Assembly (NCBI GenBank): GCA_037443205.1
Contig: JBBIOU010000001.1
Coordinates: 62,001 to 126,000, forward strand
DNA from: JBBIOU01 sp037443205
GTDB lineage: Bacteria > Bacteroidota > Bacteroidia > Flavobacteriales_D > UBA2798
DNA: 64,000 nt
Direction of reading: 5' to 3'
Below the pieces are notes generated by a model, which was not told the DNA's origin, did no database searches, and worked only from the letters and a program-made list of their open reading frames with translations. A program made the translations under genes and the position numbers. The first letter of the stretch is position 1; each line of letters opens with the position of its first letter. This document shows, in pieces, positions 60,401 through 64,000 of this stretch.

Positions 60401-61994
60401 ACCCCGCATAAGTGGCTTGATAAGTATAACAAACGGGGCCATAAATGTAAACATGCTAAATGTAGAATATTATTTTGGTGGTGAAATTTCTATTTCCAGA
60501 AATACCATCAATTTTAATAAACTCACTCTTTCTGACATCAGAGGAAATTTAGGCAAAGGTTTTGCAACCATATTCCATGAAAACTATGAAAATTTTGATG
60601 TTATTGCCCATGTTGATTTTAATAGCCTGTTATTACTAAATACCAATGAAGAATACGAAAAAGATGGTTTCTGGGGAAGAGCTTTCGGAAGTGGTGAGAT
60701 ATTTGTACAATCAAGTAAAAACGAAACCATTTTAAAAATAAACTTAAAAACCGAAAGGGGCACAAAATTTTATTTGCCGTCATACAATACGGCTGACGAA
60801 GAAATACAAGATTTTGTGAGATTTGTTTCAAAAAATGACACTATAAAACCCAACAAACAAAAAAACGATCTTACATTTTTATCTCTGGATATAGCTTTAG
60901 ACGTTACTCCCGATGCCGAAGTAAATTTGTTACTAAATCGCTTTTCTGATGATGCTATCAGGGCAAAAGGAACCGGTTTATTAAATATGGAAATAGACCC
61001 CTTTGGAGAATTTAAAATGTATGGAACTTACACCGTATCGCAAGGCGATTATAAATTTACCATGATGAACTTAATAAATAAAAACTTTATTGTTAAATCC
61101 GGCAGCTATATCAACTGGTATGGCGATCCCTACTCGGCCGAGATGAATATTACGGCCAAGTATAAAGTTCAAACTCCGGTATTTCTTATTATGCCCTCTG
61201 ATGTTGCCGAAAGATACAGAAACAACAGACAAGTAGAATGTTTAATGAATCTGAAAGATAATTTGTTTAAGCCCACCATAAAGTTTGATATCAACATCCC
61301 AAATAGCGATGAAAACATAAAAAATGCTCTAAATATTATCCGCTTAAGCGAGCAGGAAAGAAACAAACAATTTTTCTCTTTACTGGCTTTTAATCGTTTT
61401 ATGCCCTTAACAAGCTCTATTGATAATAGCAGTATAGGCGTAGCAGGTGGCAATGCAACATACAGCGAGCTGGTATCCAGCCTGGCAAGCAGTGCACTTT
61501 CTAATATGACCGATTTTGTTAATATTGGCTTAAATTATAAAAAAGGTGACCAACTTGCTCAAGATGAAGTAGCATTAGACTTATCAAAACAATTGTTTAA
61601 TGACCGGGTAAGTGTAACCGGTAATATTGGATTAACAACAACCCGAAATAATACACGCAACTCCAACAGGGGCTTTGGCGAAGTAAATGTAGAATATAAA
61701 GTAAACCGAGACGGTACTTTTAGGTTAAGGGGATTTTACGAATCAAACCAACAAACTATTACCAACACCTCTCAATCTCCGTACACCCAAGGTGCAGGCG
61801 TGTATTACACTGAAGAGTTTGATAAATTCTGGTCTGACACAAAAATCGGGCGATTTATCTCGAATATTTTCAGAAGAAAAAACAGAACTGACAAATTATA
61901 TTTTGATCATTCATCAGACAATACCGATTATCAAAACGAAATTAAACACGAAATTAAAAATGAGCAAAAGGAGGGCGAATATAACGGTGATTAA
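57486..61994 (+). CDS. tamB: Translocation and assembly module protein TamB
   Basis: 1502 residues from the TTG at 57486. One N-terminal membrane anchor (LALIIFLFIAIKSS), SSAFQTWLAKRVTAYLSAELNT (typical TamB start after the anchor), a very long beta-rich AsmA/TamB body and the C-terminal TamB domain (LNMEIDPFGEFKMYGTYTVSQGDYKFT ... SYINWYGDPYSAEMNITAKY). TamB spans the periplasm and works with TamA/TamL at the outer membrane; tamL is at the start of this window. In frame, the sequence remains open upstream to 57444 and reads A-I-K-K-I-I-K-I-S, the basic start expected of TamB, but with only ATA as possible start (57456 or 57462). The end overlaps the ribBA 3' end by 4 bases (convergent). Confidence 0.92.
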   Translation: MLILNILGEFILALIIFLFIAIKSSAFQTWLAKRVTAYLSAELNTTVIIDKVDIDFFDYLTLHGVYVEDLHRDTLLYVQKIECKIDDFSIDKEFLHLKYAKLINPGINLIKYKGENDFNYEFIEDYFSSPKKDKDTTSDFFDLRIKKILITGGNLTYANLNKNKLKNGIDFNHLYTEKLNIQLENFKQIDDTIYFNIKNIGLREQSGFILDTLAAKFSYSPVSMKFDSLKIKTPYSDILTEYLHFNYNHPDDFDSFEELVTLNCNFYYSKVSLDDIAYFANELWGINRTVLLKSKVKGTIANLKLKKTELYLSENTFFKGNVSIDGLPDAENAFINAMIEDFQTNKAEIENFNLPPFDGSEKIVLPDNLNKLGDIKLSGNFTGTPDDFVAFAKINTRVGIIRTDMHFYVDQKTNKFKYNGDLSVDNFNLGYLYNLTELGNISLNATLTAQGLNAKDIHANIAADISHLQAHGYDYHKIKLKGIFQQNLFNGNLIIDDPNICMSYNGNIDFSKKIPEYDFGLIVENAYLHRLKFINGDDLSRISFNIHAKATGNNIDNLFGKLYINNIFYHERGRNYDFENIIINSYKNQNLRSLVIDSQPFTLNVTGDFTFEELPNSFLSMSAQILPSLFEGKYKKSNVTEDFTYSLKLNNLQQVSELFFPDLYISPDALLTGEYHSVTSNFSINFKTQKISAGNIHINAIDFASKKDADKVILLFSSNYVELSEQINFKQMNLTANTQHDSITGVVSWGNDDKINSALITLSGHIKNDKEAILNIMPSDIYINNEKWSIAKTTHIEMNDKNYFINNFIINHQNESLSIFGNISENRNELLNFKIDNFNLQHLKPLLGNEHNLQGIVNGEGYFADIYHNMVFANKLNIDTLIYNQELIGNVKVVNLYNHNNNSINSIGDIIRVNTPTLKFSGDYFIETSQINYKINLEKTNLVVLNAFLPEEVSNLRGLASGNISIKGNTREPRISGLISITNGAINVNMLNVEYYFGGEISISRNTINFNKLTLSDIRGNLGKGFATIFHENYENFDVIAHVDFNSLLLLNTNEEYEKDGFWGRAFGSGEIFVQSSKNETILKINLKTERGTKFYLPSYNTADEEIQDFVRFVSKNDTIKPNKQKNDLTFLSLDIALDVTPDAEVNLLLNRFSDDAIRAKGTGLLNMEIDPFGEFKMYGTYTVSQGDYKFTMMNLINKNFIVKSGSYINWYGDPYSAEMNITAKYKVQTPVFLIMPSDVAERYRNNRQVECLMNLKDNLFKPTIKFDINIPNSDENIKNALNIIRLSEQERNKQFFSLLAFNRFMPLTSSIDNSSIGVAGGNATYSELVSSLASSALSNMTDFVNIGLNYKKGDQLAQDEVALDLSKQLFNDRVSVTGNIGLTTTRNNTRNSNRGFGEVNVEYKVNRDGTFRLRGFYESNQQTITNTSQSPYTQGAGVYYTEEFDKFWSDTKIGRFISNIFRRKNRTDKLYFDHSSDNTDYQNEIKHEIKNEQKEGEYNGD

Positions 61995-63202
61995 AAACCT
62001 TTTAAATCATGTCCCATTTTTTCTTTTTTCGTTTTCAGATAACTTAGATTGTGTTGATTAGGTTCAATTTGGATTGGAACATTTTCTACAATCTCAATTC
62101 CATAACTGATTAGACCGGTGCGTTTTTTAGGGTTATTGCTCAATAAGCGCATTTTTGTAATCCCTAAATCGCGTATAATTTGTGCACCTATGCCATAATC
62201 TCTTTCATCCATTTTAAAGCCCAGTTCTAAATTAGCTTCTACCGTATCTCTACCTTGTTCTTGCAATTTGTATGCTCTTAGTTTATTTAACAAACCAATT
62301 CCTCTGCCCTCCTGATTCATATACACAATTACTCCCTTTCCTTCCTTTTCTATCATTTGCATAGATTTATGAAGTTGAGGACCACAATCGCAGCGACACG
62401 AACCAAATATATCGCCTGTAATACAACTGGAATGTACCCTCACTAAAACAGGCTCATCAGGATTCCATGTTCCTTTTATAAGTGCCAGATGTTCTTGCCC
62501 GGTAGTAATCTGCCGATAGGCTATCAGATTAAAATGCCCTAGTGAAGTAGGTAAATCCACATCTATAATTCTTTCTATTAATGTTTCTTTAGCAATTCTG
62601 TAGGCTATTAAATCTTGAATGCTGACAATTTTAAGATTAAATTTTTGTGCTATTTTAAGGAGTTCAGGTAATCTGGCCATTGTGCCATCTTCGTTCATAA
62701 TTTCCACTATTACTCCGGCAGGTTCAAATCCTGCTAAACGCGCAAAATCTATGGCCGCTTCGGTGTGGCCGGCTCTGCGCAAAACACCTTCTTTTTTGGC
62801 ACGCAGCGGAAACACATGTCCTGGTCTTCCTAAATCTTCGGGTTTTGTATCGGGGTTAATTAACGCCTGTATGGTTTTGGCTCTGTCGGCTGCCGAGATG
62901 CCTGTAGTACATCCATGGCCAATCAAATCAACTGATACAGTAAATGGTGTTTCGTAAGCTGCGCTGTTTTTTTGTACCATCAATGTTAAATCCAGTTCAT
63001 CGCAACGATTTTCAATAAGAGGTGCACAAATCAATCCACGGCCATGTGTAGCCATAAAATTTATAACTTCGGGAGTGGCGTTGCGCGCTGCAGTTAAAAA
63101 ATCTCCTTCATTTTCGCGATCTTCGTCATCTACTACTATAATTACTTTACCCTGTTTTATATCTTCAATAGCTTCTTCTATCGAATTTAATTTTACTGTC
63201 AT
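61991..63202 (-). CDS. ribBA: Bifunctional DHBP synthase / GTP cyclohydrolase II RibBA
   Basis: 403 residues. The N-terminal half makes 3,4-dihydroxy-2-butanone 4-phosphate (DDEDRENEGDFL, RAGHTEAAIDFARLAG). The C-terminal half is GTP cyclohydrolase II with the zinc Cys set in SCITGDIFGSCRCDCGPQLHK, catalytic region NQEGRGIGLLNKLRAY and LSNNPKKR. Together these supply both precursors of riboflavin. ATG at 63202, with an exact -7 box 17 bases upstream. No other rib gene adjacent and no FMN riboswitch visible in the 37-base gap to the next gene. Confidence 0.96.
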   Translation of the reverse strand: MTVKLNSIEEAIEDIKQGKVIIVVDDEDRENEGDFLTAARNATPEVINFMATHGRGLICAPLIENRCDELDLTLMVQKNSAAYETPFTVSVDLIGHGCTTGISAADRAKTIQALINPDTKPEDLGRPGHVFPLRAKKEGVLRRAGHTEAAIDFARLAGFEPAGVIVEIMNEDGTMARLPELLKIAQKFNLKIVSIQDLIAYRIAKETLIERIIDVDLPTSLGHFNLIAYRQITTGQEHLALIKGTWNPDEPVLVRVHSSCITGDIFGSCRCDCGPQLHKSMQMIEKEGKGVIVYMNQEGRGIGLLNKLRAYKLQEQGRDTVEANLELGFKMDERDYGIGAQIIRDLGITKMRLLSNNPKKRTGLISYGIEIVENVPIQIEPNQHNLSYLKTKKEKMGHDLKGF

Positions 63203-63219
63203 ACCTTATAAATTCTGCA

Positions 63220-63227
63220 CAAAGATA
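63220..63227 (-). promoter_or_regulatory. -7 promoter box TATCTTTG for ribBA
   Basis: Exact TAnnTTTG on the minus strand, 17 bases before the ATG, the same spacing as in ribF. Confidence 0.5.
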
Positions 63228-63239
63228 GTGCTAAGAAAG

Positions 63240-64000
63240 CTATTTTGCATGAAATAGTTGAGATAATTTAGCGGTATGCTTACTCCAACTGTAATTGTTT
63301 TCTATGAATTTACGGGCATTGGCAGAAAGGTGTGCATATTTTTCGGGGTTTTGCATCAGTAGATTTAGGGCTTTAATTATCTGATCAGGCATATCAGCAA
63401 TAATTATTTCCTCACCCTCCTTTGCCTGCACCGCATTATTGGCTAACGAGGTAGTTATGCAAGGTATGCCCATTGCCATAGCCTCCAGCAATTTATTTTG
63501 CATACCCGTGCCAATCTGCAACGGAGCTAAGAACAATTTACTTTGAGCATATATTTCTCTTTGATCGTTTACCCATCCCACTACTTCTATATTGGGATAT
63601 TTGTTTAATGCCCGTACTTTTTTATGAGGATTGGCACCGGCAATACATATTTTATAATGATATCCCTTTTTGATTAATTCCGGGTTTATTTGTTCAGCTA
63701 TATAAATTGCACAATCAATATTAGGCGGGTAATTCATATTACCCAAAAATAAAATATCGTATTTTTTTTCGCGGTTTACCGGACTAAAATAAGTAAAGTC
63801 TATGCCATTAGGCACTACTGATATTTTATTTTTTTCAGGATGTCTGATGTAGTTTTTGTCTTGTTCTGAAATTATGGTAAGATGATTAAAATAATCAAAA
63901 ATTACTGTTTCATAATTTCTTAATCGTTTATATTCTGATTTAAAAATCATTTTTAAATACCAGGGCGTTTTTTCTATTCTTCTTTCTATGCCTTTTGATA
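63240..64000 (-). CDS. Group 1 (GT4-type) glycosyltransferase, 5' end cut by window
   Basis: At least 253 residues visible. The frame is open to the window edge (reading ...GIERRIEKTPWYLKMIFKSEYKRLRNYE), so the ATG at 63950 is internal. GT-B fold C-terminal half: VVPNGIDFTYFSP, KYDILFLGNMNYPPN, CIAGANPHKKV, VVGWVNDQREIYAQSKLFLAPLQIGTGMQNKLLEAMAMGIPCITT, the donor-binding E-x(7)-E/A region, and NNYSWSKHTAKL near the end. It adds a sugar from a nucleotide donor to a glycan. Similar to the stp1-type sugar transferases tied to exopolysaccharide or surface glycan loci; substrate unknown. Confidence 0.88.
   Translation of the reverse strand, partial: SKGIERRIEKTPWYLKMIFKSEYKRLRNYETVIFDYFNHLTIISEQDKNYIRHPEKNKISVVPNGIDFTYFSPVNREKKYDILFLGNMNYPPNIDCAIYIAEQINPELIKKGYHYKICIAGANPHKKVRALNKYPNIEVVGWVNDQREIYAQSKLFLAPLQIGTGMQNKLLEAMAMGIPCITTSLANNAVQAKEGEEIIIADMPDQIIKALNLLMQNPEKYAHLSANARKFIENNYSWSKHTAKLSQLFHAK

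Noticed and set aside
63203..63239. FMN riboswitch upstream of ribBA (also looked for at ribD and ribF)
   Set aside because: The spaces are 37, 36 and about 300 bases and show none of the conserved RFN-element helices; each has only a plain -7 box.
1..64000. Prophage, integrative element, insertion sequence, tRNA or rRNA genes
   Set aside because: I found no transposase, integrase, phage structural gene, tRNA cloverleaf or rRNA segment, and gene content is core-genome-like throughout.

Overview
The window is AT-rich chromosomal DNA from a member of the Bacteroidota. The evidence is type IX secretion (T9SS) cargo with type A and type B C-terminal sorting domains, a PorP/SprF-family protein, the lipoprotein TamL, a Bacteroidota-type LptD, an S46 peptidase, many lipoproteins, and repeated exact matches to the Bacteroidota -7 promoter element TAnnTTTG. 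I see no rRNA, tRNA, CRISPR array, prophage or insertion sequence. Most of it reads as ordinary core genome with an unusually rich cell-envelope content; the genus cannot be fixed from sequence alone.

Layout. 1-10.8 kb (+): 3' part of tamL, then a cell-surface operon of a SprB-repeat protein, SprF-like protein, lipoprotein and a T9SS-exported FN3/PKD protein. 10.8-14.2 kb (-): flippase, pseudaminic-acid-synthase-like PseI, a small ORF with a strong terminator, and an ECF sigma factor. 14.4-19.8 kb: recN, a universal stress protein, a DMT transporter, ribD, prmC. 19.8-32.7 kb (-): S46 peptidase with C-terminal TPRs, a tandem AAA+ ATPase with a duplicated beta-rich N-terminus, Ppx/GppA, a large alpha-2-macroglobulin lipoprotein, a DUF1573 protein. 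33-36.5 kb (+): SpoIIE-type phosphatase plus a protein with four OmpA-like modules. 36.5-41.4 kb (-): one operon of amidase, MCE/MlaD protein, two Fe-S oxidoreductase proteins and a conserved unknown. 41.4-48.3 kb: lptD (+), LRR protein and ribF (-), glycosyltransferase, four-TM protein and dihydroorotase (+). 48.6-54.7 kb (+): T9SS type B surface protein, then ECF sigma, three-repeat anti-sigma-like membrane protein and an outer-membrane beta-barrel. 54.8-64 kb: acidic protein, mnmA and tsaD (-), tamB (+), ribBA and a truncated glycosyltransferase (-).

Themes. Outer-membrane biogenesis (TamL, TamB, LptD, MCE protein, amidase) and surface display by T9SS dominate. Three riboflavin genes (ribD, ribF, ribBA) are scattered rather than clustered. 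The most unusual signals are a dispersed intergenic repeat present three times, a tsaD gene with no ATG/GTG/TTG where its conserved N-terminus must begin and whose 5' end overlaps the divergent tamB promoter, a heptanucleotide tandem array spanning the AAA+/S46 gene junction, an anti-sigma-like protein with three copies of the sensor-type motif, and a phosphatase-linked protein with four tandem OmpA-like modules.
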